A DNA stretch of 64,000 bases from Gammaproteobacteria bacterium (GTDB taxonomy: Bacteria; Pseudomonadota; Gammaproteobacteria; JAJPIJ01), in contig JAJVIQ010000013.1 of assembly GCA_022071965.1 (NCBI GenBank), positions 1-64,000 of the forward strand, read 5' to 3'. The translations under genes were made by a program, and so were the position numbers. The number at the start of each line of letters is the position of its first letter. Position 1 is the first letter of the stretch. Shown here piece after piece: positions 9,767 through 19,220 of this stretch. The notes below the pieces were generated by a model. The model ran no database searches. It had not been told where the DNA came from and saw nothing but the letters and a program-made list of their open reading frames with translations.

Positions 9767-10156
9767 TTTCACCAACGCGCGGCGCTGCTTGCCCTCCAGT
9801 CGTCGCCGCACCGCGGCCATGGGCACCCTGGTCCTGATCCGCGGTCTCGGCGCGACCAGCGCGGCCCTGACCAGCTCGGCAAGTCTCCGCAGCGCGTCTT
9901 CGCGATTGCGTTCCTGGGTGCGATGACGGCCGGCCTTGATCGTCAGCACTCCGCCGCTGCTCACGCGCTGGCCGGCGAGCTCGCGCAGGCGCCTGCGCAC
10001 CGCCGGCGACAGCACGCGGGAGGCATCGATGTTGAAGCGCAGCTGTGCAGCGGTCGCGACCTTGTTGACGTTCTGTCCGCCCGGTCCGCCGGCGCGCACG
10101 AAGGAGAGGTCGATCTCCTCATCGGGGATGGCGAGCGAGGAAGTGACGATCAGCAT
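9734..10156 (-). CDS. arfB: Alternative ribosome-rescue factor ArfB (YaeJ)
   Basis: 140-residue peptidyl-tRNA hydrolase related to class-I release factors. The GGQ catalytic motif is in RAGGPGGQNVNK near residue 25, and the C-terminal tail is strongly basic (many Arg, Lys), as needed to enter the empty mRNA channel of a stalled ribosome. Starts at ATG 10156, only 49 bp from divergent hemD. It runs convergently into the PHP gene, overlapping it by 33 bp. Confidence 0.93.
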   Translation of the reverse strand: MLIVTSSLAIPDEEIDLSFVRAGGPGGQNVNKVATAAQLRFNIDASRVLSPAVRRRLRELAGQRVSSGGVLTIKAGRHRTQERNREDALRRLAELVRAALVAPRPRIRTRVPMAAVRRRLEGKQRRALVKSRRRRPAGED

Positions 10157-10205
10157 GCAGCATTCTCGCTTGAACGCCGGCGGCGCGTCAGCTAACGTCG
10201 AGTCC

Positions 10206-11003
10206 ATGCCAAACCGGACGCCGAGGTTGCGCGGTATCAGTGTGGTGGTCACCCGGCCGGCGGGGCAATCCGCGCGGCTGCGCGAGATGATCGAGGTGCG
10301 TGGCGGGACGGCCGTGCTGCTGCCGCTCATGACCATCGAGCCCGTGATCAATCCCGGGTTGCCGAACATCGAGCGGGAGCGCATCTGCGCCGTTATTTTC
10401 GTGAGCGTGAACGCGGTGCGCCTGGGTCTGAAGGCCGTTCGCCCGCTGCTGCCGGCAGGCGGGGCCATCATCGGCGTCGGCCCCGCCACGGTGGCCGCGC
10501 TGCGGACGGCCGGGCAGATGCCCATGGCGATGCCGGACATCGACGCCAGCAGCGAGGGCTGGCTGACCACCACGGTCCTCTCCGCCGCCGCGGTCGCTGG
10601 CCGCGTCGTCGTCATCGTGCGCGGCCGCGGCGGCCGCGACCTGCTGACCCATACCCTCAGGGACCGCGGCGCCGAGGTGGCGCACGTGGAGGTGTACCAG
10701 CGTGTACCGAAACCGATCGCCGTCGGCGCGACACTGATGGCGGCCGACGTGGAGTGCCCGGACGTCCTGGTGCTGACCAGCGCGGAGGCCGCCGAGCACC
10801 TCGCCCACCTTCTCGACGCGCAGGGGTTGCAGGGGCTGCTCGCCGTGCCGGTCGCAGCGCTGAGCGCGCGCATCGCGGATCGCGCCCGCGACCTCGGATA
10901 CGGCGGCAGGGTGGAGATCGCCGAAGAGGCGAGCGATGCCGGTCTGCTGAAGGCGATCGAACGTCTCACGACCGCCCCGCCCGGCGCCGCGGGCGGCCCC
11001 TAG
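10206..11003 (+). CDS. hemD: Uroporphyrinogen-III synthase family protein
   Basis: 265 residues with the HemD two-lobed pattern: ISVVVTRPAGQSARLREMIE at the N-terminus, IFVSVNAVRLGLK, GVGPATVAALR, and LVLTSAEAAEHL in the C-terminal lobe. HemD cyclises hydroxymethylbilane to uroporphyrinogen III. Sequence identity in this family is low, so the assignment rests on motif order and length. hemC, its usual neighbour, is not in the window; this copy stands alone between arfB and convergent ppk, with only 6 bp to the ppk stop. Weak ribosome-binding site. Confidence 0.82.
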   Translation: MPNRTPRLRGISVVVTRPAGQSARLREMIEVRGGTAVLLPLMTIEPVINPGLPNIERERICAVIFVSVNAVRLGLKAVRPLLPAGGAIIGVGPATVAALRTAGQMPMAMPDIDASSEGWLTTTVLSAAAVAGRVVVIVRGRGGRDLLTHTLRDRGAEVAHVEVYQRVPKPIAVGATLMAADVECPDVLVLTSAEAAEHLAHLLDAQGLQGLLAVPVAALSARIADRARDLGYGGRVEIAEEASDAGLLKAIERLTTAPPGAAGGP

Positions 11004-11009
11004 CGGACA

Positions 11010-13079
11010 TCACCCGCAGTACTCATCCAGCAGCGCCTGCTGCGCCGAACGTTGCTTGTGGGCTCCCGATGTCAGCCGCCTGTAGCTGCCGTCGGCATTG
11101 AGCACCCACGCCTGCGTGTTGTCGGAGAGGTAGTTGTGCAACGACTCCTCCACCACCCGGGCGAGCAGGCGTTTGTCCTCCACCGGAAAGCAGATCTCCA
11201 CGCGCTTGTAGAGGTTGCGCTCCATCCAGTCGGCGCTGGAAAGAAATACGAGCGGTTCACCGCCGTTGAAGAAGTAGAAAACGCGCGAATGCTCCAGCAG
11301 CCGCCCGACGATCGAGCGCACGTGGACATTCTCCGAGATCCCCTTGATCCCCGGCCGCAGCACGCATACGCCGCGTACGATGAGATCGATCCTGACCCCT
11401 GCCTGCGAGGCCGCGTACAGCGCGCCGATCACGGTGGGGTCGGTGAGCTGGTTCATCTTCGCCATGATCCGCGCCGGCCTGCCTGCGCGCGCCGCGTCGG
11501 CCTCCTGCCTGATGAGTGTGAGCATGCTCCTGTGCAGTGTGAATGGCGACTGCAGGAGCTTGCGCAGCTTGCCGGGTCGGCCGAGCGCGGTGAGCTGCTG
11601 GAAGACCTTGTGCACGTCCTCGCAGATGGCGACGTCGCACGTCAGCAGGCTGAAATCGGTGTACAGGCGCGCCGTGCGCGCATGATAGTTGCCCGTGCCG
11701 AGATGCACGTAGCGCTTCAGCTGGCGTTCCTCGCGGCGCACCACCAGCGCCATTTTCGCGTGCGTCTTGTAGCCCACGACGCCGTATACGACGTGCGCGC
11801 CGGCCTCCTGCAGCCGGTCGGCCAGTTCGATGTTGGCCTCCTCGTCGAAGCGCGCCCGCAGCTCGATGACGACGGTGACCTCCTTGCCTTTCTTGGCCGC
11901 GTCGATCAGCGCCTGCGCGATCACGGAGTCCGATCCCGTGCGGTACAGCGTCTGCTTGATGGCAAGCACCTTGGGATCCATGGCGGCCTGCCGCAGAAAG
12001 TCCACCACCGGGGTGAAGGACTGGAACGGATGCAGCAGCAGCAGGTCGTCCTTGCGGATGATCTCGAAGATGTCGTTGTCGCCGGCAAGCCGCCTGGGCT
12101 GGCTTGGCGTGAATGGCGCGTACTTCAGATCGGGCCGGGCAACCAGGTCGTGTATGGCCATCAGGCGCGAAAGGTTGACCGGGCCGTTCACCTGGTAGAT
12201 GTCGTCCTCGCCCAGCTCGAACTGCGCCAGCAGGAAGCTGATCATCTCCGGCGGGCAGTTGTCGGCGATCTCGATGCGCACAGCATCGCCAAATCGGCGT
12301 GAGGGCAGCTCGCCCTTCAGCGCACGCAGCAGGTCCTCCACGTCTTCGTCGTCCACGAACAGGTCGCTGTTGCGGGTGACGCGGAACTGGTAACAGCCCG
12401 TCGCCTTCATGCCCGGAAACAGGTCCCCGACGTGCGCGTGGATGATGGAGGAGAGGAACACGAAATCGTGCGGACCCTGCGCGTAGCTCTCCGGCACGTT
12501 GATGACCCGCGGCAGCGAGCGCGGTGCCTGAACGATCGCGATTCCGCTGTTGCGGCCGAAGGCGTCCTTGCCCTCCAGCGACACCATGAAGTTCAGGCTC
12601 TTGTTGAGGATCTTCGGAAACGGATGAGCCGGGTCGAGTCCCATCGGACTGAGCACCGGCAGCAGCTCGCGGTTGAAGTAGCGCTTCACCCAGTCGGCGA
12701 GCTTGCCGTCCCAGTCCGCGCGCCGCGGAAAGCGCACGCCTTCACCGGCGAGCCGGGGGATCAATTCCTCGTTGAGCACGCGGTATTGCTCGACAACGAG
12801 CGCGTGGGTGACCTCGCTGATGCGCCGCAGCTGGTCCGGAGCGCGCAACTGGTCGGGCCCGGCCTGCAGCGATCCATAGTCGGCCTGCTGCTTCAGTCCG
12901 GAGACGCGGATTTCGAAGAACTCGTCGAGATTGGTGCTGACGATGCACAGGAACTTCAGGCGCTCGAGCAGCGGCACGTTCTCGTCCCGGGCCAGGTCGA
13001 GCACGCGCCGGTTGAACTCCAGTTGCGAGAGCTCGCGGTTGATGTACAGCTCGGGGCGTTGCAGGTCGCTCGGATCCAT
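11010..13079 (-). CDS. ppk: Polyphosphate kinase 1
   Basis: 689-residue enzyme that reversibly polymerises the gamma-phosphate of ATP into polyphosphate. The four-domain PPK1 architecture is complete: INRELSQLEFNRRVL at the N-terminus, and the catalytic PLD-like region with VGYKTHAKM and HLGTGNYHARTARLYTDF, containing the autophosphorylated His. The ATG at 13079 gives MDPSDLQRPELYINREL; an upstream in-frame ATG at 13121 lacks a ribosome-binding site. The gene lies ~1 kb from pstSCAB-phoU. No Pho box was found upstream. Confidence 0.95.
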   Translation of the reverse strand: MDPSDLQRPELYINRELSQLEFNRRVLDLARDENVPLLERLKFLCIVSTNLDEFFEIRVSGLKQQADYGSLQAGPDQLRAPDQLRRISEVTHALVVEQYRVLNEELIPRLAGEGVRFPRRADWDGKLADWVKRYFNRELLPVLSPMGLDPAHPFPKILNKSLNFMVSLEGKDAFGRNSGIAIVQAPRSLPRVINVPESYAQGPHDFVFLSSIIHAHVGDLFPGMKATGCYQFRVTRNSDLFVDDEDVEDLLRALKGELPSRRFGDAVRIEIADNCPPEMISFLLAQFELGEDDIYQVNGPVNLSRLMAIHDLVARPDLKYAPFTPSQPRRLAGDNDIFEIIRKDDLLLLHPFQSFTPVVDFLRQAAMDPKVLAIKQTLYRTGSDSVIAQALIDAAKKGKEVTVVIELRARFDEEANIELADRLQEAGAHVVYGVVGYKTHAKMALVVRREERQLKRYVHLGTGNYHARTARLYTDFSLLTCDVAICEDVHKVFQQLTALGRPGKLRKLLQSPFTLHRSMLTLIRQEADAARAGRPARIMAKMNQLTDPTVIGALYAASQAGVRIDLIVRGVCVLRPGIKGISENVHVRSIVGRLLEHSRVFYFFNGGEPLVFLSSADWMERNLYKRVEICFPVEDKRLLARVVEESLHNYLSDNTQAWVLNADGSYRRLTSGAHKQRSAQQALLDEYCG

Positions 13080-13136
13080 CGTGGCCGTCGCGCGCCCCGT
13101 ACGGGCGGGTCGCGGGAGCATTTCGTTATTGATTCA

Positions 13137-13150
13137 GCATGTTATCATGC
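13137..13150. promoter_or_regulatory. GCATG-N4-CATGC palindrome in ppk/methyltransferase divergent region
   Basis: A perfect 5-bp inverted repeat with a TTAT spacer in the short AT-rich patch between divergent ppk and the methyltransferase gene. It overlaps an extended -10-like TGTTATCAT (13140-13148) reading rightward, so it could be an operator. No regulator is implied by the sequence. Confidence 0.3.
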
Positions 13151-13223
13151 GCCGCGCACCGGCATCATGACCGCGTTACGACATCCTCCCGATTCCACCG
13201 ACCCCCGATCACCGGAGCAATGC

Positions 13224-14048
13224 ATGGCTCAGAATGCCGCGCCCCGCGGCGCCCGCACCATGGCGCAGAAGGCCGATCGCCACGTTCTCTACCAGCGCTC
13301 CGTGCAGTGCGCGGAGTCCGAGGTCGACTTCGTCGCCGAGGTCTACGGCAAGCTGCGGCGGCGCCGGCCGGCGACACTGAGGGAGGATTTCTGCGGCACC
13401 GCGCTGGTGGCCTGCGAGTGGGTCCGCCGCCGTCCCGGCAACATCGCCTTCGGCGTCGACCTCGACCCGGCGGTACTCGCCTGGGGCCGGGAACACAATC
13501 TCGCGGCACTGTCCTCCTCGGCGAAGTCGCGCATCACGCTGCTCAACGAGGACGTGCTGGAGGTGCGCACGCGTCCGGTGGACGTGGTGATGGCGATGAA
13601 CTTCAGCTACTGGCTGTTCAAGACGCGCGATCGGATGAAGTCCTACTTCCGGAACGTGCGCGCCGGGTTGGCGGCCGACGGGATGTTCTTCCTCGACGCG
13701 ATGGGCGGCTTCGACGCCTTCCGTGTTCTGCGCGAGCGCACGAAACATCGCGGCTTCACCTACGTCTGGCACCAGGCCGCCTACAATCCCGTCAGCGGCG
13801 ATTTCCTCTGCCACATCGACTTCTCGTTCCCGGACGGCTCCCGGCTTCCGAAGGCCTTTACCTACGACTGGCGGTTGTGGACGCTGCCGGAGCTGCGCGA
13901 GATGTTGCTGGAATCGGACTTCCGCAAGGTGACCATGTACTGGGAAGGCTGGGATGAGAAGAAGCAGAAGGGCACCGGGGAGTTCGAGCCAACCGAAGTG
14001 GGTGAGCCGGAGGCCGGCTGGATCGCCTATATCGTCGCCGAGAAGTGA
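13224..14048 (+). CDS. Class I SAM-dependent methyltransferase of unknown substrate
   Basis: 274 residues with a Rossmann methyltransferase core: EDFCGTALVACEW (the SAM-binding loop), VDLDPAVLAWG (acidic end of beta-2), LNEDVLEV and VVMAMNFSYWLF (motif IV region). A DFSFPDGS/FTYDWRLWTLPEL segment follows, typical of a conserved proteobacterial subfamily without characterised substrate. The ATG at 13224 follows GGAG by 6 bases; an upstream ATG at 13167 has no such site. It reads toward pstS and ends 23 bp before the pstS Pho box. Confidence 0.75.
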   Translation: MAQNAAPRGARTMAQKADRHVLYQRSVQCAESEVDFVAEVYGKLRRRRPATLREDFCGTALVACEWVRRRPGNIAFGVDLDPAVLAWGREHNLAALSSSAKSRITLLNEDVLEVRTRPVDVVMAMNFSYWLFKTRDRMKSYFRNVRAGLAADGMFFLDAMGGFDAFRVLRERTKHRGFTYVWHQAAYNPVSGDFLCHIDFSFPDGSRLPKAFTYDWRLWTLPELREMLLESDFRKVTMYWEGWDEKKQKGTGEFEPTEVGEPEAGWIAYIVAEK

Positions 14049-14070
14049 GTCCGACCTGCGGAGCCGCCGG

Positions 14071-14104
14071 GTGTCATAATCCCGTAACAAACCCTCCGTC
14101 TAAT
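14071..14104 (+). promoter_or_regulatory. Pho box and -10 of the pstS promoter
   Basis: Direct-repeat PhoB half-sites GTGTCAT (14071-14077) and CCGTAAC (14082-14088) separated by AATC, giving the 11-bp period of the Pho box. The -10 hexamer TCTAAT (14099-14104) begins exactly 10 bp after the box, the standard class-II arrangement where the Pho box replaces the -35. The pstS start is about 60 bases further down. The same geometry occurs at phoB and the porin gene. Confidence 0.85.
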
Positions 14105-14165
14105 GGCTCGGCGAGGGCGATGGTCTCGCCCGGCCGAATCCCTGTTCCAGCGGAGGATGAAGTCC

Positions 14166-15161
14166 ATGAAGTCAGACACGGATCTCCTGGCCGCCGCGAT
14201 CGCCGCGGGAGTGCTCGCGCAGGCGCCGGCCGCGGCGGCCGAGGGTGTCGCCCGGGTCGATCCGGCACTGAAGGACTACGAGAAGTCGAGCGGCGTCTCC
14301 GGCAACCTCTCCAGCATCGGTTCCGACACGCTCAACAACCTCATGACGCTGTGGGCCGAGGACTTCAAGCGCCTGTACCCGAACGTGAACATCCAGATCC
14401 AGGGCGCCGGTTCCTCGACCGCGCCGCCGGCGCTGACCGAGGGCACCGCCAACGTCGGCCCCATGAGCCGACTGATGAAGGACGAGGAGATCCAGGCCTT
14501 CGAGGGCAAGCACGGCTACAAGCCGACGGCCGTCCCGGTGGCCGTCGACGCGCTGGCGGTCTACGTGCACAAGGACAATCCCACCCCGGGCCTGAGCATG
14601 GCGCAGGTCGATGCCATCTTCTCGGCCACGCGCAAGTGCGGTTACGAGAAGGACATCCTCGCCTGGGGCGACGCCGGGCTCACGGGCGAGTGGGCGAGCA
14701 AGCCTGTCCAGCTGTTCGGCCGCAACTCCGTCTCCGGCACCTACGGCTATTTCAAGGAGCACGCGCTGTGCAAGGGTGACTTCCGGGACTCGGTGAACGA
14801 GCAGCCCGGTTCGGCCTCCGTGGTGCAGGGTGTGACCAAGTCGCTCAACGGCATCGGCTACTCCGGCATCGGCTACAAGACCTCGGGCGTGCGCGGGGTG
14901 CCGCTCGCCGCCGAAGGCGCCGACTACGTGGAGGCGACGGCCGAGAACGCGCTGTCGGGCAACTATCCGCTGGCACGCTTCCTCTACATCTACGTGAACA
15001 AGGCCCCCAACGAGCCGTTGCCGCCGCTGGAGCTGGAGTTCATGAAGATGGTGCTGTCGAAGGCCGGCCAGGAAGACACGATCAAGGACGGATACATCCC
15101 GCTGCAGGCACCGGCTGCCGACAAGGCGTTGAGCCTCCTTGAGGCGGCCGGCGGGCCGTAG
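14166..15161 (+). CDS. pstS: Phosphate ABC transporter substrate-binding protein PstS
   Basis: 331-residue periplasmic phosphate receptor. The signal peptide is about 22 residues ([17 protein letters not shown] then EG); its n-region is unusually acidic (MKSDTD). The mature protein shows the PstS phosphate-binding elements: [32 protein letters not shown] and [12 protein letters not shown]. It belongs to the longer PstS type of Pseudomonas-like bacteria rather than the E. coli type. I chose the ATG at 14166, 9 bases after GGAGG, over an in-frame ATG at 14157 that abuts that site. It leads the pst operon and is preceded by a Pho box. Confidence 0.94.
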   Translation: MKSDTDLLAAAIAAGVLAQAPAAAAEGVARVDPALKDYEKSSGVSGNLSSIGSDTLNNLMTLWAEDFKRLYPNVNIQIQGAGSSTAPPALTEGTANVGPMSRLMKDEEIQAFEGKHGYKPTAVPVAVDALAVYVHKDNPTPGLSMAQVDAIFSATRKCGYEKDILAWGDAGLTGEWASKPVQLFGRNSVSGTYGYFKEHALCKGDFRDSVNEQPGSASVVQGVTKSLNGIGYSGIGYKTSGVRGVPLAAEGADYVEATAENALSGNYPLARFLYIYVNKAPNEPLPPLELEFMKMVLSKAGQEDTIKDGYIPLQAPAADKALSLLEAAGGP

Positions 15162-15191
15162 CGGAGAGGCGGGAATAGCGCGCCTCGGCGG

Positions 15192-15213
15192 GCCTTGCGA
15201 AGTTTCGCGAGGC
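15192..15213. other. Hairpin between pstS and pstC
   Basis: Inverted repeat GCCTTGCG / CGCGAGGC (one G-T wobble) around loop AAGTTT, within the 112-bp gap after pstS. No T-run follows, so it is not a full terminator. Such intercistronic hairpins often stabilise the transcript of an abundant binding-protein gene relative to permease genes; that role is inference. Confidence 0.5.
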
Positions 15214-15273
15214 GCAGGCGGATCCCCCCGACGAGAACGCCGCACGCTGACAGGCCGGCATCGATCAACGTCC

Positions 15274-17559
15274 ATGACAACCACCGCCGACGACGCCGAG
15301 GTTCTCGCACGCCTGGACGCGCGGGTCGTCAGCCGTCGGCGCCTGTGGCGCGAGATCAGGGACCGCGGGTTCCGATACACCATGTGGATCGGCGGCATCG
15401 CCGTCATCGCCGCCATCGCGCTCATTTTCTTCTACCTCCTGTACGTGGTGTTCCCCCTGTTCCGGCCGGCGAGGGTCGAGGCCGTCACCAGCTACCCGCT
15501 GCCCGGCGGCTCCACCCCGACGGTGCTGCTCACCACCGAGGAGTACGGCGAGATCGGGGTGCGGATGCTCGCCGATGGCCGCGTGGTGTTCTTCGACACC
15601 GCCACCGGCCGCGTCACGGGCGAGGAAAAACCGGAGGTCCTGGACAGCAGCCCGATCACCGCCTTCGGGGCGGGACGCCAGAACCAGGGGCTCGCCGCCT
15701 ATGGACTCGCCGACGGCCGTGCGCTCGTGCTGAAACCGTCGTTCACGGTGAGCTATCCCCGGGACAGGCGCCGGATCGCCGCCGGGCTCACCTATCCCGC
15801 CGGCGAGGAGGCCGTGGTCGTCGACCCGGACGGTCGGCCGCTCACGATCCTCGCCGTTCAGGGCGGCGACTCGAAGACAACCATACTGGCCAAGACCGCC
15901 GATCAGCGACTGGTGATGGCGCGCGTGTCCAGGCAGGCCCCGACCCTGGACTTCGGCGACGGCGAACGGACCGTCAAGACCGAGAATTTCACGCTGCCGA
16001 TCGAGACCGCCCACGTGGAGCGTCTGCTGCTCGATGCCAGTCAGAGCCACCTCGTAGCCGTCAACGGCGACGGCAGCCTCGATTACTACGACATTCGCAA
16101 GCCGGGGGACGCCGTATTGGTGGATCACGCGGCGGCCGTGCCGCCCGGGGCGCACGTCACCGACATACGCTGGCTGGCAGGCGGCATATCTCTGCTCGTG
16201 GCCGATACCCGCGGGGTCGTCACGCAGTGGTTCCCGGTGCGCGACGTCAACAACGAGTACACGCTCGCCCGCGTGCGCGAGTACAGGATGGGCAACCGGC
16301 CGGTGACGGCGATCGTCCCGGAATTCTATCGCAAGGGGATCGGGGCGCTGGATGCGTCGGGAGGTTTCGGCCTTTACCACACCACCGCGGAGCGCGAAAT
16401 CGCCCGGCAGGAGGTGACCGACAAGCCGCTCAGGGCCGCGGTCATCTCCCCGCGCGCCGATCGGATGTTCATCGAGGACGCGGGCGGCACGCTGCATTAC
16501 TGGAGGCTGCACAACGAGCATCCGGAGATCTCCTGGCATTCGCTGTGGGGAAAGGTCTGGTACGAAAGCCGCCGGCAGCCGGAGTACATCTGGCAGTCCT
16601 CGGCGGCCAACAGCGACTTCGAGCCGAAGTTCTCCCTGACACCGCTCAGCGTGGGGACGCTCAAGGCGGCGTTCTACGCCATGCTGTTCGCGGTGCCGCT
16701 GGGCATCATGTCGGCGATCTACACGGCATACTTCATGAATTCGCGCATGCGCGAGGTCGTCAAGCCCGCCATCGAGCTCATGGGCGCGCTGCCGACGGTG
16801 ATACTCGGTTTTCTCGCCGGACTGTGGCTGGCACCGCTCGTCGAGTCCGACCTGGTGAGCGTGCTGCTGTACTTCCTGCTGGTCCCGTCGGCGGTGCTGC
16901 TCGCGGCATGGGGATGGTCGCGCATGCCGGAGGGCGTTCGTCACCGGGTGCCCGACGGCTACGAGGCGCTGCTGCTGATTCCGGTGATACTCCTGGCAAG
17001 CGCCGTGGTGATGCTGACCGGGCCGGGGATCGAGGATGCGATTTTCGGCGGCGACGCGCCGCAATGGGTGACCCGGCATCTGGGGCTGCGATACGACCAG
17101 CGCAATTCGCTGGTGGTTGGCATCGCGATGGGGTTCGCGGTGGTGCCGATCATCTTTTCGATCAGCGAGGACGCGATCATCGGCGTGCCGAAGCACCTGA
17201 CGATCGGGTCGCTGGCGCTGGGCGCCACGCCCTGGCAGACGCTGACGCGGGTCGTGCTGTTGACGGCTAGCCCGGGCATCTTTTCCGCGGTCATGATCGG
17301 GCTGGGGCGCGCGGTCGGGGAGACCATGATCGTGCTGATGGCGACCGGCAACACGCCGGTCATGGACTTCAATATCTTCGAGGGATTCCGCGCCCTGTCG
17401 GCGAACACCGCGGTGGAGATGCCCGAATCCGAGGTCGACAGCACACACTACCGCATCCTGTTCCTCGCCAGCCTCATCCTGTTCCTGTTCACGTTCCTCT
17501 TCAACACGATTGCCGAGATCGTGCGTCATCGCCTGCGCGCGAAGTACAGCCATCTGTGA
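15274..17559 (+). CDS. pstC: Phosphate ABC transporter permease PstC with large periplasmic domain
   Basis: 761-residue inner-membrane permease, more than twice the ~320 residues of E. coli PstC. One transmembrane helix (about residues 36-60) is followed by ~385 periplasmic residues rich in short beta-strand patterns (for example YPLPGGSTPTVLLTT, then repeated DGRVVFFD, DGRALVLK, GDGSLDYYD), suggestive of a beta-propeller-like domain. The permease core starts near residue 450 and includes the EAA-type loop [14 protein letters not shown]. Long PstC proteins are known in Pseudomonas- and Vibrio-like bacteria. pstA begins inside its stop codon (GTGA). Confidence 0.92.
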   Translation: MTTTADDAEVLARLDARVVSRRRLWREIRDRGFRYTMWIGGIAVIAAIALIFFYLLYVVFPLFRPARVEAVTSYPLPGGSTPTVLLTTEEYGEIGVRMLADGRVVFFDTATGRVTGEEKPEVLDSSPITAFGAGRQNQGLAAYGLADGRALVLKPSFTVSYPRDRRRIAAGLTYPAGEEAVVVDPDGRPLTILAVQGGDSKTTILAKTADQRLVMARVSRQAPTLDFGDGERTVKTENFTLPIETAHVERLLLDASQSHLVAVNGDGSLDYYDIRKPGDAVLVDHAAAVPPGAHVTDIRWLAGGISLLVADTRGVVTQWFPVRDVNNEYTLARVREYRMGNRPVTAIVPEFYRKGIGALDASGGFGLYHTTAEREIARQEVTDKPLRAAVISPRADRMFIEDAGGTLHYWRLHNEHPEISWHSLWGKVWYESRRQPEYIWQSSAANSDFEPKFSLTPLSVGTLKAAFYAMLFAVPLGIMSAIYTAYFMNSRMREVVKPAIELMGALPTVILGFLAGLWLAPLVESDLVSVLLYFLLVPSAVLLAAWGWSRMPEGVRHRVPDGYEALLLIPVILLASAVVMLTGPGIEDAIFGGDAPQWVTRHLGLRYDQRNSLVVGIAMGFAVVPIIFSISEDAIIGVPKHLTIGSLALGATPWQTLTRVVLLTASPGIFSAVMIGLGRAVGETMIVLMATGNTPVMDFNIFEGFRALSANTAVEMPESEVDSTHYRILFLASLILFLFTFLFNTIAEIVRHRLRAKYSHL

Positions 17560-19220
17560 ACGAGAATCTGCAGACCTGGGTGAGGAGCGGCAAGCCGTGG
17601 ATATGGCTCAACGCCGGGATGGCGAGCGCCGCCATCATCATGGTGGTCGGATTGCTGCTCTACATCGCGGTGCGCGGTCTGAGCCACTTCTGGCCGGACC
17701 CGGTGGTCCGTTTCGAATACGCCGAGGCCGACGGCAAACTGAGCAAGGTGTTGGGCGAGATCGTGGAAACGGAGACGCTCAGCGCCGCGCGCCTGAGGGC
17801 CATCGGCATGACGCCGCCACCCGGTGAGACGCGCGTGCAGCGCGTGCTCATCAAGACCGCCAATCGCGATCTGACGGGCGCGGACTTCCAGTGGTTCCTG
17901 CGCCACAATGTCCGCAACGAGGAGCATCCCGAGGGCGTGCTGGAACTGGAGCGCGAAGAGTGGGGCAACTTCATCGGCTTCCCGTTGGCGCTGAAGGAGA
18001 ATGGCAAGGTCGTGGAGCGCGGATCGGCCCTGAAGTCCGGGCTCGCCGCCCGCCTGCAGCGACGCGCCGCCATCAAGGCGGAGATCCGCGACATCGAGAA
18101 GGACCGCATCGGCGCGGTGAATCATCGCCTCGAGCAGATGCGGCGCCAGGAACGCAAGGCCGAGGCGGGCGGGATGCTGGATGCGGAGGCGCGGGCCGCG
18201 TTCGACGAGGAGCGCAAGTCGCTGGACCGCCAGTACGCGGCGCTCACCGGGCAGCTCGGAAAGTTCTACGCGGACATCAGGCGCGACTCGCTGCTGATGA
18301 AGACCGTGGACGGTACCGAGGTCGACATCCCGTTCGAGAAGATCGTGCGCGCGTACGAACCCAACGCCATGGGGCCGTTCGACCGGCTGGTGTTCTTCTT
18401 CGGCAAGTTCCGGGAGTTCGTCGCCGATGATCCGCGCGAGGCGAACACGGAGGGCGGCATCCACCCGGCCATATTCGGCACGGTGCTGATGGTCATCATC
18501 ATGGCGGTGATGGTCACGCCGTTCGGGGTGATGGCGGCCGTCTACCTGAGCGAGTACGCGAAACAGGGACCGCTCACGCGCATGATCCGGATCGCGGTCA
18601 ACAATCTCGCCGGTGTGCCGTCCGTCGTCTACGGCGTGTTCGGCCTGGGCTTCTTCGTCTATTTTCTTGGCGGCAGCATCGATGAACTCTTTTATCCGGA
18701 GGCGCTGCCCGCACCCACCTTCGGCACGCCTGGCCTGCTGTGGTCATCGCTGACTCTCGCGCTCCTGACCGTCCCGGTGGTGATCGTGGCGACTGAGGAG
18801 AGCCTTTCCCGCATCCCGAAAACGATACGGGAAGGCAGTCTTGCGCTGGGCGCCACCAAGGCCGAGACGCTATGGCGCACGGTGCTGCCGATGGCCACAC
18901 CCGGCATGATGACCGGCGTCATCCTCGCCATCGCACGCGCCGCCGGCGAGGTCGCGCCGCTGATGCTGGTGGGCGTCGTCAAACTGGCACCCTCCCTGCC
19001 GCTGGACGGCAACGCACCGTTCCTGCACCTGGACCGCAAGTTCATGCATCTGGGTTTCCACATCTACGACGTCGGCTTCCAGAGTCCGAATGTCGAAGCC
19101 GCGCGCCCGCTGGTCTATGCCACGGCCTTCCTGCTGGTCCTGGTGATCGTGGTGCTCAACCTGACGGCGATCCGAATTCGCAACCGTTTGCGGGAGAAGT
19201 ACAATGCAGCTGAGAGCTGA
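17556..19220 (+). CDS. pstA: Phosphate ABC transporter permease PstA with coiled-coil periplasmic insertion
   Basis: 554-residue permease, about twice the E. coli length. Helix 1 spans roughly residues 17-38; residues 40-300 are extracytoplasmic and include a highly charged stretch (about 160-245, with segments such as [15 protein letters not shown] and [15 protein letters not shown]) with heptad character, a probable coiled coil. The permease core follows, with the EAA loop [20 protein letters not shown]. Starts with GTG overlapping the pstC stop by 4 bp; overlaps pstB by 17 bp. It most likely pairs with PstC, so the two insertions may touch in the periplasm. Confidence 0.92.
   Translation: MNENLQTWVRSGKPWIWLNAGMASAAIIMVVGLLLYIAVRGLSHFWPDPVVRFEYAEADGKLSKVLGEIVETETLSAARLRAIGMTPPPGETRVQRVLIKTANRDLTGADFQWFLRHNVRNEEHPEGVLELEREEWGNFIGFPLALKENGKVVERGSALKSGLAARLQRRAAIKAEIRDIEKDRIGAVNHRLEQMRRQERKAEAGGMLDAEARAAFDEERKSLDRQYAALTGQLGKFYADIRRDSLLMKTVDGTEVDIPFEKIVRAYEPNAMGPFDRLVFFFGKFREFVADDPREANTEGGIHPAIFGTVLMVIIMAVMVTPFGVMAAVYLSEYAKQGPLTRMIRIAVNNLAGVPSVVYGVFGLGFFVYFLGGSIDELFYPEALPAPTFGTPGLLWSSLTLALLTVPVVIVATEESLSRIPKTIREGSLALGATKAETLWRTVLPMATPGMMTGVILAIARAAGEVAPLMLVGVVKLAPSLPLDGNAPFLHLDRKFMHLGFHIYDVGFQSPNVEAARPLVYATAFLLVLVIVVLNLTAIRIRNRLREKYNAAES

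Noticed and set aside
13080-13223. Pho box upstream of ppk
   Set aside because: I looked on both strands for CTGTCAT/CTGTAAC-type half-sites with 11-bp period and found none.
15265-17553. 762-codon open frame on the minus strand opposite pstC
   Set aside because: Shadow of pstC; sequence is low-complexity His/Arg/Gln-rich with no recognisable family.
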